The notes under the pieces were generated by a model. It made no database searches, was not told where the DNA came from, and was given only the letters and a program-made list of their open reading frames with translations. From Oscillospiraceae bacterium (GTDB lineage: Bacteria; Bacillota; Clostridia; Oscillospirales; Acutalibacteraceae), in assembly GCA_029012445.1 (NCBI GenBank), contig JAQXMC010000024.1, positions 1 through 64,000 of the forward strand: 64,000 nt of DNA, written 5' to 3'. A program made the position numbers and the translations under genes. This document shows positions 35,438-45,224 of this stretch, piece after piece (position 1 is the stretch's first letter; each line of letters begins with the position of its first letter).

Positions 35438-36139
35438 ATGGAGAGGATAGATAAAGTGCTTTCCTCGGCGCTGAAATCCTCAAGGGCGGATATTAAAAAG
35501 CTGATGAAAAAGCAATGCGTCACGGTCAACGGCGTCCGGATAACCGCCGCCGATGCGAAAGTCGATCCCTACAATGACGAAATAAGGCTCAACGGCCGGC
35601 CGATTGTTTATCAGAAGCACATTTATATAATGATGAACAAGCCGAAAGGCGTTATCTCCGCCTCTGAGGACAAAAGTGTTCCGACCGTAACCGATCTCGT
35701 CCCGAAGGAGCTGAAAAGGCCGAACCTTTTCCCCGCCGGCAGACTCGACGCCGACACAACGGGCTTTGTTCTGATAACAGACGACGGCGACTTTGCCCAC
35801 AGGATACTTTCACCGAAAAGGCATGTTGAAAAGACATATCACGCGGTTCTCGAAAAGGAGCTTAATGACGGCGACGCAAAGCGCTTTGCCGACGGGATCA
35901 GGCTCAGGGACGGCACTGTCTGCCTTGAGGGAAAGCTTGAAGCTCTGGGAGACAGGAAGGTCAGTGTAACAATACACGAGGGCAAATATCATCAGGTCAG
36001 ACGGATGTTTGCTTCTCTCGGCAACAGAGTGCTTGAACTGAAAAGAGTGAAGATCGGCGGACTGCCTCTCGACGAAAAACTCAAAGAGGGAGAATGCCGA
36101 GAGATTACAGAAGATGAATTAGAAAAAATAACGCAATAA
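35438..36139 (+). CDS. 16S rRNA pseudouridine synthase, RsuA/RluB family
   Basis: A 233-residue enzyme with an N-terminal S4 RNA-binding domain (residues 1-60) and a catalytic domain whose essential Asp is in AGRLDADTTG. Family hallmarks MNKPKGVISA and EGKYHQVRRMF are present. RsuA itself modifies U516 of 16S rRNA; the exact target here is not decidable. It starts one base after the HAD gene. Confidence 0.92.
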   Translation: MERIDKVLSSALKSSRADIKKLMKKQCVTVNGVRITAADAKVDPYNDEIRLNGRPIVYQKHIYIMMNKPKGVISASEDKSVPTVTDLVPKELKRPNLFPAGRLDADTTGFVLITDDGDFAHRILSPKRHVEKTYHAVLEKELNDGDAKRFADGIRLRDGTVCLEGKLEALGDRKVSVTIHEGKYHQVRRMFASLGNRVLELKRVKIGGLPLDEKLKEGECREITEDELEKITQ

Positions 36140-36186
36140 GTGCTCATCAGAGCGGATAAAATCTTCCGCTGAGATGAGCGCTTTTT
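36139..36186. terminator. Bidirectional terminator between rsuA-like gene and upp
   Basis: A long imperfect stem with outer AGTGCTCATC/GATGAGCGCT and inner GAGCGGA/TCCGCT, followed on plus by TTTTT. It serves the plus operon and possibly upp. Confidence 0.8.
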
Positions 36187-36201
36187 CATGTCTTTATAAA
36201 A

Positions 36202-36831
36202 TTATTTCGTTCCGAAAATTCTGTCTCCTGCGTCGCCGAGACCGGGAATAATATAGCCGTTTTCATTGAGCTTTTCATCAAGAGCGGCGCAATAAACATC
36301 AACATCGGGATGAGCCTTGGTGAAAGCTTCTATTCCCTCGGGGGCAGCGATAAGGCCCATAAATTTGATATCCTTGGGATGGCGGAGCTTTATCTGTGTA
36401 ACAGCGTCGATAGCGGAGCCACCGGTTGCAAGCATCGGATCAACGACAATGACTTCTCTTTCAGAAATGTCCTTCGGCAGCTTGCAGTAATATTCAACAG
36501 GCTTGAGAGTTTTTTCATCGCGGTAAAGGCCGATATGACCGATCCTCGCGGCAGGAATGAGCTTCGTGACACCGTCTACCATACCTAAACCCGCTCTGAG
36601 TATAGGTACTATTGCGAGCTTCTTGCCCGCCAAGGTCTTTGAAGTTGTTTTGCATATGGGCGTCTCGATCTCGATCTCCTTGGTCGGCAGATCTCTTGTG
36701 ATCTCATAGCACATGAGCATCGCTATCTCGCTGACCAGCTCTCTGAAATCCTTTGAACTCGTGTTTTTATCCCTCATAATAGTCAGCTTATGCTGAATAA
36801 GGGGATGATCAAAAATTGTTACCTTTGACAC
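36202..36831 (-). CDS. upp: Uracil phosphoribosyltransferase
   Basis: A 209-residue salvage enzyme that makes UMP from uracil and PRPP. It shows [12 protein letters not shown] and the PRPP-binding [15 protein letters not shown] take the GTG at 36831, which gives the classic start [16 protein letters not shown], rather than a TTG three codons earlier. It has its own promoter. Confidence 0.96.
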   Translation of the reverse strand: MSKVTIFDHPLIQHKLTIMRDKNTSSKDFRELVSEIAMLMCYEITRDLPTKEIEIETPICKTTSKTLAGKKLAIVPILRAGLGMVDGVTKLIPAARIGHIGLYRDEKTLKPVEYYCKLPKDISEREVIVVDPMLATGGSAIDAVTQIKLRHPKDIKFMGLIAAPEGIEAFTKAHPDVDVYCAALDEKLNENGYIIPGLGDAGDRIFGTK

Positions 36832-36876
36832 CTTTCTCAAGTCCTTTCTTTTGTTGAATAGGCTTTAACCTATATA

Positions 36877-36905
36877 ATTATAAACGGAAAATCCCGCGTT
36901 TTCAA
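36877..36905 (-). promoter_or_regulatory. upp promoter
   Basis: On minus, TTGAAA (36905-36900), 17 bp, TATAAT (36882-36877). A short inverted repeat ATAGGTT..AGCCTAT follows at the expected transcript start. Confidence 0.75.
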
Positions 36906-36933
36906 TATAAATTATATTTTTAGGTATAAATTA

Positions 36934-37596
36934 TCAACTGCGTTTAGGACAAACTTTCATACAAATTCCACAAACAGCGCCCCTGCCTATGTGTTTAAAA
37001 TTCTGCTTCATAAAATTGCTGCACTTCTCGGGATCAAACATCTCTTCTCTTTTTACGCCCGGTTCCCAGCTTTTCCCGCTTATTGCGCCGGCGGGGCAGG
37101 CTTCAACGCAGCGCCGGCATTCGCCGCAGACGCAGGTCATTGTTTTCTCGGGAGTTTCAAATACGCAGTCGGTGAAAAGCGTACCGAGCCTGACAGAACA
37201 GCCGAAGTCTTTATGGATAAACATGGAATTCTTTCCTATGCTGCCGAGTCCCGCGAGCCTCGCCGCCTCTTTGTGGGAATATCTGCCTTTATAGTTCCAG
37301 CCGTCCTTATTGATACTCTGCGAAGCGGCAACTGTTATATAGCGATAACCGCGGCATTGCAAAAACAGACCGGCTTTAAGCAGAAGCTGATCTATAAGCG
37401 CATTGACAGATCTGTAATGATTGAAATAGGTATGCGTCGGCTCGTCGGTTATTTCGTCGACTATCGCAGCCGAAAGCCTGACGACAACACTGACGGCGTA
37501 GCCGAGCCCGGTGTCACTGTCGTTTATCTTAGCAAAACCGACATCGCTTGCGCCGTTATCAATCAGATATTTTTTAAGCTCTTCCTGCAATTTCAT
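36934..37596 (-). CDS. 4Fe-4S double-cluster protein (epoxyqueuosine reductase-like)
   Basis: A 220-residue protein related to QueG-type reductases but shorter than QueG (usually over 300). The segment RLAGLGSIGKNSMFIHKDFG is family-typical. Two 4Fe-4S clusters are formed by CVCGECRRCVEACP and CGICMKVCP, with a further Cys in CSNFM. Such short homologues are common in Clostridia and their substrate is unknown. The start ATG at 37596 has a poor ribosome binding site; translation may be coupled to the PPC gene ending at 37604. Confidence 0.8.
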   Translation of the reverse strand: MKLQEELKKYLIDNGASDVGFAKINDSDTGLGYAVSVVVRLSAAIVDEITDEPTHTYFNHYRSVNALIDQLLLKAGLFLQCRGYRYITVAASQSINKDGWNYKGRYSHKEAARLAGLGSIGKNSMFIHKDFGCSVRLGTLFTDCVFETPEKTMTCVCGECRRCVEACPAGAISGKSWEPGVKREEMFDPEKCSNFMKQNFKHIGRGAVCGICMKVCPKRS

Positions 37597-37603
37597 AGCT
37601 TTG

Positions 37604-38023
37604 TTATATATCAAAAATATTCAGGCCTGTCTTGTCGTCTTTCACTCTGTCTATCACATTTTCCACAGGCTCAATGAACATTTCGCAGGTTGCGCCTATC
37701 ACTGCGCTTTTGAGATGACCTCCGAAAGCTCTTGCGTCGTGGTCGCCGAATACTGCGTGCAGGTGGATATATGTTTCGCCGTTCATCTCAGTAACATTTC
37801 CCTCAAGGTTTAAAAGCTCCATGAAGCGGTCGAGCTTATTCTCGTTATAGTCGCCCTTTTCAAAATCGAACATTGCGACGGTCGCATTTTTTACCGCCCC
37901 GATGGCATGAACTCTAGCGGCTCTGATATTCATTTCCCTACATATCTTCTCAAGCGAAGCAATTATTTCATCGTCGATGTCAAGGCGAGCTGTTATAACT
38001 CCGCCGTTTTTTGTGTATTTCAT
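37604..38023 (-). CDS. PPC (DUF296) domain protein
   Basis: A 139-residue PPC/DUF296 protein. The metal-site-like HLHAVFGDHDARAFGGHL stretch is the family signature, and ARVHAIGAVKNATVAMFD is typical of the N-terminal half. Bacterial members form trimers; DNA binding is known for plant AT-hook relatives but not established here. Seven bp upstream of the Fe-S gene. Confidence 0.88.
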   Translation of the reverse strand: MKYTKNGGVITARLDIDDEIIASLEKICREMNIRAARVHAIGAVKNATVAMFDFEKGDYNENKLDRFMELLNLEGNVTEMNGETYIHLHAVFGDHDARAFGGHLKSAVIGATCEMFIEPVENVIDRVKDDKTGLNIFDI

Positions 38024-38252
38024 GTTACTTCTCCTTTTGTCTTATTTTTCGGCCGCGCAGAAATCAGCCGAAGCGTTTATCTTATTTTATATCCTATTTG
38101 TTGTTTCGTCAAGTGCTCGGGCAGCAACAGTCCGCCTGCGTTCGTATAATCGACTGTTTTTCACGCAGCCCGTATTCAGTGAGTGCAAAATCGGTCATGT
38201 CTCGGCGGCCGGCAAGCACCGCCAACCTCACACTGACTTCAGACACAGACAA

Positions 38253-38285
38253 GCGCCGCACGCCGATAAAATCGGCATGCGGCGC
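38253..38285. terminator. Hairpin after cysS
   Basis: A near-perfect 15-bp stem GCGCCGCACGCCGAT / ATCGGCATGCGGCGC, 38 bp past the cysS stop. The minus-strand tail is only moderately T-rich. The rest of 38024-38252 shows no gene. Confidence 0.65.
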
Positions 38286-38323
38286 TGCAACAATATGAAA
38301 AGCTGTATTAAATGATACAAATA

Positions 38324-39724
38324 TCAGGCTCTATGCCACTTGACTCCCTGCGGCGTATCCTCAAGGACAATGCCTTTGGCTTTAAGCTCGTCGCGGATTC
38401 TGTCGGCTTCAGCCCAGTTTTTATTCTTTCTGGCTTCGTTTCTTGCGTTTATCATCTCCTCGACCTGCTCGTCAAGGCTCTTATCCTCCCTGCGCTCATA
38501 AAGAAGTCCGAGAACCCCCGTCAGATCGTTGAACACTTTGATTGCGTATTCAACGAGAGCCTTTGATCTGACCTTATCTATAACTCTTGTGTTGATCTCC
38601 CTGACAAGCTCAAACAGCGCTCCGAGAGCTTCGCCTGTGTTGAGATCGTCATCCATAGCGGATATAAATTTATCCTTCTTTGAGTCAATGACCGCCATCG
38701 TTTCTTTGTCGTCCGCATCAGCTTCGGCCTTTGCGTTTTCAAGCGCAAAGTCAAGGTTTTCGCGGCAAGTGTAAAGCCTCGTCAGTGAAGCCTTGCATTG
38801 CTCTATTGCGTCAAAGCTGTAATTTATGGGGCTTCTGTATTGGCAGGATATCATCAGATATCTTATCGGCTCATATCCGTATTTTTCCGCGACATCGCGG
38901 ACGGTGAAAAAGTTGCCGAGAGATTTTGACATTTTTTCATTGTCGACCGTGATAAAGCCGTTATGCATCCAGTAGTGAGCAAATTCGACCGAATTGCAGC
39001 ATTCGCTCTGCGCGATCTCGTTTTCATGGTGCGGGAAGATAAGATCCTGACCGCCGCAATGAATATCTATCGTGTTTCCGAGATATCTGTGGATCATAGC
39101 CGAGCACTCAATATGCCAGCCGGGTCTGCCCTGGCCCCACGGTGACTCCCAATAAGGCTCGCCGGGCTTTGCCGCTTTCCAAAGAGCGAAGTCCATTGGC
39201 TCTCTTTTCTTTTCGCCGACATTGATTCTCGCTCCGGCTTCAAGCTCCTCAAGAGGCTGATGCGAAAGCTTGCCATAGCCTTTGAATTTCTTTGTTGAGA
39301 AATAAACATCGCCGTCGACCGCATAGGCATATCCCTTGTCGATAAGCGTTGAAATAATATTGATTATCTCGTCAATATTCTCTGTCGCTTTCGGGTGTAC
39401 CGTTGCTTCGCGGACATTCAGGCCCTTGGCGTCAATCTGAAATTCCTTGATATATTTTTCGGAAATTTCGGAAAATGTCACGCCCTCCTCGTTCGCCCGG
39501 CGAATAATCTTATCGTCGATATCGGTGAAATTCTGAACGAATCTGACCTTATTGCCCCGGTATTCAAGATAGCGGCGCAGAACATCGAACACGCAAAGCG
39601 GCCGCGCGTTGCCTATGTGGATATAGTTATACACCGTCGGACCGCAGGCATATATCTTATATTCGCCCTCGGTTATCGGGATAAGCTCTTCCTTTTTTCT
39701 TGTCAGTGTGTTAAAGACTCTCAT
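38324..39724 (-). CDS. cysS: Cysteinyl-tRNA synthetase
   Basis: A 466-residue class I synthetase with HIGN ([14 protein letters not shown]), the zinc ligand segments CGPTV and [19 protein letters not shown], and KMSKS ([10 protein letters not shown]). The length is typical. It overlaps cysE by four bases and both lie behind a Cys T-box, coupling cysteine synthesis with tRNA charging. Confidence 0.97.
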   Translation of the reverse strand: MRVFNTLTRKKEELIPITEGEYKIYACGPTVYNYIHIGNARPLCVFDVLRRYLEYRGNKVRFVQNFTDIDDKIIRRANEEGVTFSEISEKYIKEFQIDAKGLNVREATVHPKATENIDEIINIISTLIDKGYAYAVDGDVYFSTKKFKGYGKLSHQPLEELEAGARINVGEKKREPMDFALWKAAKPGEPYWESPWGQGRPGWHIECSAMIHRYLGNTIDIHCGGQDLIFPHHENEIAQSECCNSVEFAHYWMHNGFITVDNEKMSKSLGNFFTVRDVAEKYGYEPIRYLMISCQYRSPINYSFDAIEQCKASLTRLYTCRENLDFALENAKAEADADDKETMAVIDSKKDKFISAMDDDLNTGEALGALFELVREINTRVIDKVRSKALVEYAIKVFNDLTGVLGLLYERREDKSLDEQVEEMINARNEARKNKNWAEADRIRDELKAKGIVLEDTPQGVKWHRA

Positions 39725-40362
39725 TTGTGTTCCTCCCTGTTTTTATTAATTTCATCTTCAAGATCTTTAATTCGGGCTTCAAGCTTTTGTATTTCCTGGG
39801 CTACGGGATCGGGAATATGGATCTGATCGAGATTATCAACCCTCACGCCGTTTCGCTTGATTATTCTGGCCGGCGAGCCGACTGCCGTGCAGTTATCCGG
39901 TATCTCTGCAAGCACGACCGAGCCCGCCGCTATATTGCAGTTGTCACCGACTCTGAAAGGTCCGAGTACCTTTGAACCGGCGCCTATCATGACATTGTTG
40001 CCGATGGTCGGGTGTCTTTTGCCTGTGTGCTTTCCCGTTCCGCCGAGAGTGACGCCCTGATATATAGTCACATCGTCGCCGATGACAGCCGTTTCTCCGA
40101 TAACTACTCCTGTTCCGTGGTCGATAAATAACCGTCTGCCTATTTCCGCCCCCGGGTGAATCTCTATATTTGTCTTTTTCGCAGCTCTTTGCGAAATTGC
40201 CCTTGCTATAAAATAATGCTTATGAACGAAAAACCAATGCGCTCTTCTATACATTCTGATCGCCTTGACGCCCGGGTAAAGAAACAAAATCTCAAGAAAG
40301 CTCTTCGCCGCAGGGTCACGCTCTTTAACGCAGAGAATGTCCTCTTTCAAAAGATCAAACAT
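39721..40362 (-). CDS. cysE: Serine O-acetyltransferase
   Basis: A 213-residue left-handed beta-helix enzyme making O-acetylserine for cysteine biosynthesis. The catalytic His-containing segment IDHGTGVVIGETAVIG and GVTLGGTGK are clear. The C terminus forms a short coiled coil (EIQKLEARIKDLEDEINKN). It is of the shorter EpsC/CysE type. The gene is directly downstream of the Cys T-box. Confidence 0.94.
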   Translation of the reverse strand: MFDLLKEDILCVKERDPAAKSFLEILFLYPGVKAIRMYRRAHWFFVHKHYFIARAISQRAAKKTNIEIHPGAEIGRRLFIDHGTGVVIGETAVIGDDVTIYQGVTLGGTGKHTGKRHPTIGNNVMIGAGSKVLGPFRVGDNCNIAAGSVVLAEIPDNCTAVGSPARIIKRNGVRVDNLDQIHIPDPVAQEIQKLEARIKDLEDEINKNREEHK

Positions 40363-40536
40363 TAAAATCTCCTTTCCAAAAGCAGACGAAAGCTGAACAC
40401 GATAAGGCAGAGAAAAATTTTCGCCGATAATGCGGCAGAAATGCCCGGCTGCGTCAGAATTTCGCCGTTTTCTTTTTCTCAGCAGGTATTTATGCGCTTA
40501 ACGCTTATCATGATCACCGTGTCCGGCTCTCTCCGG

Positions 40537-40805
40537 CTTAAAATTAAAAGCCTCCGTGGGATTTACCCACGGAGGCGCAAAAACGCGGTTCCACTCCTGT
40601 TTATCACTCGATCTCTTTAACGCAGAGCTGCGCCGCAGGATACTGATTTCCCCCGCGGGGCTCAAGGGTGCATTTCAAAAACCTGCGCTGAAACCTTCTC
40701 ACCATCCGGTCACTCTCTGAAAACGCATAAATTTTTTACTTCTCCCCGTCGTCGCCTTTAACTGTCGGATTCGGCAAAGCTTTGCCCTGCCGTTAATGTT
40801 TACAA
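40537..40805 (-). ncRNA. Cys-specific T-box leader of cysE-cysS
   Basis: On minus the T-box core AGGAGTGGAACCGCG is at 40598-40584. The terminator GCCTCCGTGGG/CCCACGGAGGC (40576-40550) is followed by TTTTAATTTT. The probable specifier is TGC (40672-40670) in GAAATGCACC, a cysteine codon. A TATAAT -10 lies at 40814-40809, with a weak -35 inside the end of pgsA. Confidence 0.92.
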
Positions 40806-40836
40806 TATATTATACTACACATTGCCGGAAAATGCA

Positions 40837-41418
40837 CTATTTGTTTTCTAAAAAATTTATCTTTTTTGCCGTCTCAAATATGTATATTATGCCCGAGACA
40901 ACAGCGATGACCGCAGTTAAGCCGAGCAGAATATTTGAAAGCAGCTTCACATCAAACGGCAAGGTTTTCCCCAGATAAAGCCATTCGTTCAGCGCAAGGA
41001 TCAGCGCAATAGAAATCATCTGAAGCGCCGTCTTTATCTTGCCGAATATATTGGCGGGAATAACTATCCCATCCGTCAGAGCTATCATTCTGACTCCGGT
41101 CACGGTGTATTCACGCATGAGTATGACAAATGCGGTGAAAATATGACACTCGCCGCTAAGCATAAAGCCAAGAAGCGCCGCCGTAATCAGCATTTTATCG
41201 GCCAGCGGATCAAGGAGCTTTCCGAGAGCAGTGATCTGATTTGTACTTCGGGCTATTTTTCCGTCGATGAAATCCGTCACCGAAGCCGCCGCAAATATCA
41301 GAAAAGAAAACAGATAGGAGTGCGGCACCCCGGAGATAAGCAGAATGAGAAACACCGGTGCAAGCACTATCCGCACGAGAGTCAGGCGGTTCGGGGTGTT
41401 GAGTCTTTTATTTTTCAT
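40837..41418 (-). CDS. pgsA: CDP-diacylglycerol-glycerol-3-phosphate 3-phosphatidyltransferase
   Basis: A 193-residue CDP-alcohol phosphatidyltransferase that makes phosphatidylglycerophosphate. The signature DG..AR..G...D is present as DFIDGKIARSTNQITALGKL (followed by LDPLADK), with about five to six membrane segments. I use the ATG at 41418 after AGGTGG; the GTG three codons upstream lies inside that site. It overlaps rimO by 11 bases. Confidence 0.94.
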   Translation of the reverse strand: MKNKRLNTPNRLTLVRIVLAPVFLILLISGVPHSYLFSFLIFAAASVTDFIDGKIARSTNQITALGKLLDPLADKMLITAALLGFMLSGECHIFTAFVILMREYTVTGVRMIALTDGIVIPANIFGKIKTALQMISIALILALNEWLYLGKTLPFDVKLLSNILLGLTAVIAVVSGIIYIFETAKKINFLENK

Positions 41419-42754
41419 AGGCGCCACCTACAGCTTCCCCAATGAGGTCATATTCCTTGGTGTTTATTATTCTGACATCGACAAATTCGCCTGTCTCAAG
41501 AGGAGCGCTTGAAGTGAAATATATCTTACTGTCAATTTCGGGAGCGTCCATATAGCTTCTGCCGCAATATGAGTCCGTATATGAGTCATAGCCCTCGACA
41601 AGGACTTTATAGGCGTTGCCTATCTTCTCCTCCTGTTTTCTTGAGAAAATATCAAACTGCTGGCGCATTATGATGTCTCCTCTGTCTATCTTCGTCTGTT
41701 CGTCTATCTGGTCGGGCATTTCAGCCGCCTTTGTTCCCTCCTCGGCGGAATAAGCGAAGCAACCGAGGCGGTCAAATTCCGCCTCTTTGACAAATTCGCA
41801 CAGCGTGTTGAATTCCTCCTGAGTCTCGCCGGGGAAGCCCGTTATGAATGTGGTTCTTATGACTACTCCCGGGACCTTGTCCCTTATTCTTTTAATAAGT
41901 GCGAGAAGCTCCCGGCTGCTGCCTTTGCGGTTCATTCTCCTGAGCACATTCTCATCGGCGTGTTGTAGCGGCAGATCGACATATTTGCAGACCTTATCGT
42001 TATTTCGCATCTCGTCAAGCAGCTCGTCTGTTATGCTGTCCGGATAGCAATAGAGAAGTCTTAGCCAGACGATGCCGTCGATCTTTGAAAGTCTTCTGAG
42101 AAGCTCGGGCAGCTTCAGCTCACCGTAAAGGTCAATACCGTATTTCGTCGTATCCTGAGCGATAATTATCAGCTCCTTGACTCCGCCCGCAGCCAGAGCC
42201 GCAGCCTCGGCGACAATGTCTTCCATATCGCGGCTTCTGTATTTGCCCCTGATCGACGGAATGGCGCAATAGGCGCAGCAATTTGAGCAGCCCTCCGCAA
42301 TTTTGATGTATGCCCACTGTTCGGGTGTGCTGAGAACTCTCTGTCCGTTAAGAGGGAGGCAATATTTTGAGGGAAATTCAGCGTATTTCTCGCCCTCCAA
42401 CGCTTTAAGGCAGATATCGGCTATATCCGAGTTACCTCCGATGCCGACAACGGCGTCTATCTCGGGCATTTGCTCAATGACCTCATTCTTGTATCTTTCC
42501 GCAAGGCAGCCCGTGACAACAAGCGCCTTTATATATCCCTGTTTTTTCAGTTCAGCCATTTCAAGAATGTTGTCGATGGCCTCCTGCTTAGCCGCGTCGA
42601 TAAATCCGCAGGTGTTGACGATAACGACATCGGCGCCGTAGGGATCGTCGGTTATTTCAAAGCCTCTTTCGCAGAGCTTTGCAAGCATTATTTCGGAATC
42701 CACCTGGTTTTTCGGGCAACCGAGCGATATCATGCCGACAGTGTAATTTTTCAT
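41408..42754 (-). CDS. rimO: Ribosomal protein S12 methylthiotransferase RimO
   Basis: A 448-residue radical-SAM enzyme adding a methylthio group to an Asp of S12. It has an N-terminal UPF0004 domain (SLGCPKNQVDSE), the radical-SAM CxxxCxxC in GCSNCCAYCAIPSIRG, and a C-terminal TRAM domain. I start at the ATG at 42754, which has GGAGG in front; the upstream 14 codons lack support. It is in a recA-recX-rimO-pgsA series. Confidence 0.95.
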   Translation of the reverse strand: MKNYTVGMISLGCPKNQVDSEIMLAKLCERGFEITDDPYGADVVIVNTCGFIDAAKQEAIDNILEMAELKKQGYIKALVVTGCLAERYKNEVIEQMPEIDAVVGIGGNSDIADICLKALEGEKYAEFPSKYCLPLNGQRVLSTPEQWAYIKIAEGCSNCCAYCAIPSIRGKYRSRDMEDIVAEAAALAAGGVKELIIIAQDTTKYGIDLYGELKLPELLRRLSKIDGIVWLRLLYCYPDSITDELLDEMRNNDKVCKYVDLPLQHADENVLRRMNRKGSSRELLALIKRIRDKVPGVVIRTTFITGFPGETQEEFNTLCEFVKEAEFDRLGCFAYSAEEGTKAAEMPDQIDEQTKIDRGDIIMRQQFDIFSRKQEEKIGNAYKVLVEGYDSYTDSYCGRSYMDAPEIDSKIYFTSSAPLETGEFVDVRIINTKEYDLIGEAVGGAYEK

Positions 42755-42863
42755 TTTTCTTCCTCCGTTGCTTTTATAAAGCCTATTATATAACAAATCC
42801 TCCCGAAGGTAAAGCTAAGAAATATAATTTTTGCAGACTGTTTTCTTTTTCACAGTCAGGTTT

Positions 42864-43490
42864 TCATATCTGATCGGTTTCTTCTTCATGGCGGCTGTTA
42901 TATTCTCTCATCGCCCTTTTTATATCACCGGCTTCGTAGCCGAGCCTTATCAGACCGTTAAAGGCTCTGAGTCTGCCCTTTTCGTCGTTCATATATCGGG
43001 CGTATTTTCTCTCAATAAGCTGCGCTATCTCATTTTCGGGATCTTCTTGTGTATTTTCAAGCACCTGTGAGATAATGTCTCGGCTGACGCCTTTCATATA
43101 CAGCTCCTGCGCAATTCTTTTTCTTCCGAAAGAGCGGACTGTCTTTAATTCCTCAGCGAGCATATTTGCAAATCGCTCATCGTTGAGATAGCCTTTTTCT
43201 TCGAGCTTATCGGCGGTCTCCTCCGCAACATCTCCGTAGCCTCTCTGTTTCAGCTTTGTGATAAGCTCCTTCCGGCTGTGTTCGCGCCATGATATAAGCT
43301 CTATCGCTTTATTATAAGCGCGGCGGGAGTTGACCGAGCGTTTAAGCTCAGCCAACTCCTCCTCATTTATATCGCTTTTATTTGGTATTCCAAGAGAATA
43401 CCAGAACACACAGTCGACTGTCATTGCGTATTCGCCGTCGACACTGATGTGTATCTTATCTTTTTTCCCTTTTTCGTAAGTGAGAAGCAT
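42864..43490 (-). CDS. recX: RecA regulator RecX
   Basis: A 208-residue all-helical protein that inhibits RecA filaments. Three-helix repeats are visible (ISWREHSRKELITKLKQRG; RSFGRKRIAQELYMKGVS). Its ATG shares one base with the recA stop (TGATG), so it is translationally coupled to recA. Confidence 0.9.
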   Translation of the reverse strand: MLLTYEKGKKDKIHISVDGEYAMTVDCVFWYSLGIPNKSDINEEELAELKRSVNSRRAYNKAIELISWREHSRKELITKLKQRGYGDVAEETADKLEEKGYLNDERFANMLAEELKTVRSFGRKRIAQELYMKGVSRDIISQVLENTQEDPENEIAQLIERKYARYMNDEKGRLRAFNGLIRLGYEAGDIKRAMREYNSRHEEETDQI

Positions 43491-44617
43491 CAGTCTTCGT
43501 CAAATATTATATCAAGTTTTTTGCCCGAAACCGTCCCGGTCTTTTTAACCGGCTCCTTTGCCTCCGGCTTTTCGCTCTTGTCGTCGGCGGGCTTTGCGTC
43601 TTTTTTATCCTTGCCCGAGGTGAAGCCATAAAGCGCAGGCATATCCTTTTTGACCTTTTCGGTTATCTCTTCAAGCAGCTCCGGCTTGCTCTTTAAAAGC
43701 TTCTTGACATTATCCTTGCCCTGACCGAGACGCTCCTCACCGTAGGAGAACCATGCGCCGCTCTTGTGAATTATATCAAGCTTGACGCCGAGATCGACTA
43801 TCTCGCCGATTCTTGAAATTCCCTCGCCGTACATTATATCAAATTCGGCCTCTTTAAACGGCGGAGCGACCTTGTTCTTGACTATCTTCGCTCTCGTTCT
43901 CGAACCGATAAATTCATTGCCGGGTCCCTTTATCTGCTCTATCTTTCTGACATCTATGCGCATGGAGGCATAGAATTTCAGCGCTCTGCCGCCTGTTGTG
44001 ACCTCCGGGTTGCCGTAGACAACGCCGACTTTTTCACGAAGCTGATTGATGAAAACGACGACCGTGTTGCTCTTGGCGACAACGCCCGTTATTTTTCTGA
44101 GAGCCTGTGACATGAGTCTTGCGTGAAGTCCCATGTGGGAGTCGCCCATTTCTCCCTCTATCTCCGCTTTCGGAACAAGAGCCGCAACAGAGTCGACAAC
44201 GACTATATCGAGCGCACCCGAGCGCACAAGCGCCTCCGTTATTGAAAGCGCGTCTTCGCCGTTATCCGGCTGAGAAACGAGCAGAGAATCAACATCAACG
44301 CCCAATGCCGCTGCGTAAACCGGATCAAGAGCATGTTCGGCGTCGATAAACGCCGCCTCTCCGCCGGCCTTCTGCGCCTCTGCGATGCAGTGGAGGGCAA
44401 GCGTCGTTTTTCCTGAAGATTCGGGACCGTATATCTCAACGATTCTTCCTTTCGGAAGTCCGCCTATTCCTGTGGCTATGTCGAGCGCTATTGAGCCTGT
44501 CGATATCGCCTCGACATTCAGCGCCGAGTTCTGACCGAGCCTCATTATAGCTCCCTTGCCGTATGTTTTTTCTATCTGCGCCAGAGCGGTCTCCAATGCT
44601 TTTTTCTTGTCCTCCAT
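43490..44617 (-). CDS. recA: Recombinase RecA
   Basis: A 375-residue recombination and SOS protein. Walker A is [13 protein letters not shown]; the L2-region [15 protein letters not shown] and the C-terminal acidic, Lys-rich tail are typical. GGAGGT precedes the ATG. The upstream gap 44618-44640 has TGTTCGATTAACG, only loosely similar to a Firmicute LexA box. Confidence 0.98.
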   Translation of the reverse strand: MEDKKKALETALAQIEKTYGKGAIMRLGQNSALNVEAISTGSIALDIATGIGGLPKGRIVEIYGPESSGKTTLALHCIAEAQKAGGEAAFIDAEHALDPVYAAALGVDVDSLLVSQPDNGEDALSITEALVRSGALDIVVVDSVAALVPKAEIEGEMGDSHMGLHARLMSQALRKITGVVAKSNTVVVFINQLREKVGVVYGNPEVTTGGRALKFYASMRIDVRKIEQIKGPGNEFIGSRTRAKIVKNKVAPPFKEAEFDIMYGEGISRIGEIVDLGVKLDIIHKSGAWFSYGEERLGQGKDNVKKLLKSKPELLEEITEKVKKDMPALYGFTSGKDKKDAKPADDKSEKPEAKEPVKKTGTVSGKKLDIIFDED

Positions 44618-44782
44618 TTGAATACCTCCGAAAGTACATTTGTTCGATTAACGCTGCTATTATATATCATTTTCACCGAAAATGCAATAGTTTTTCATAT
44701 TTATATTCATTTTCGGCGGCTTAGTCCTTTTTTTAGTTCTTTCACCGATTTCTAAAAAAGTCTGAAAATTTTGAAAAATAAC

Positions 44783-44811
44783 TTGCTTTTTTCGCTGTTA
44801 TCTGCTAAACT
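44783..44811 (+). promoter_or_regulatory. rpmB promoter
   Basis: TTGCTT (44783-44788), a 17-bp spacer and TAAACT (44806-44811), 45 bp before the ATG. Confidence 0.6.
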
Positions 44812-44856
44812 ATTTCTGCTAAAGTGTAATGCAGTTATAAAAGGAGGTGCTGACAC

Positions 44857-45045
44857 ATGGCAAAATGCGATTTCTGCGGCAAAGATGTGTCTTTCGGCAT
44901 AAAGGTTTCTCACTCACACAGACGCTCCAACAGAGCATGGAAGCCCAATGTTAAGCGTGTAAAAGCTATCGTAAACGGCTCACCCAAGAGAGTTTACGCC
45001 TGCACACGTTGCTTACGTTCAGGCAAGGTTACCCGCGCCATCTGA
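44857..45045 (+). CDS. rpmB: 50S ribosomal protein L28
   Basis: A 62-residue ribosomal protein. It keeps a zinc-type form with CDFCGK near the N terminus and CTRCLRSGK near the C terminus, and the typical SHSHRRSNRAWKPNVKRV core. AAAGGAGG precedes the ATG. Confidence 0.97.
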   Translation: MAKCDFCGKDVSFGIKVSHSHRRSNRAWKPNVKRVKAIVNGSPKRVYACTRCLRSGKVTRAI

Positions 45046-45070
45046 TAAGCAAAAGATACTACCGACAAAT

Positions 45071-45097
45071 ACCCGGTCCGAACAGGCCGGGTTTTTT
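45071..45097 (+). terminator. rpmB terminator
   Basis: ACCCGG...CCGGGT stem with GC closing, then TTTTTT, 25 bp past the stop. Confidence 0.85.
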
Positions 45098-45224
45098 CAT
45101 TTTATCGCGCTTTAAGACCGAGAGCATATCTCAGACATTTCAGAAATTCAGAGCGTACCTATTGAAATATCGGCGGTTTCGGTCTATAATTATCGGTAAC
45201 AAATAATTCAAAGGTGGTGAAGCG

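Noticed and set aside
44618..44660. LexA/SOS box before recA
   Set aside because: TGTTCGATTAACG only loosely resembles the Firmicute consensus CGAACRNRYGTTCG and lacks the second half-site.
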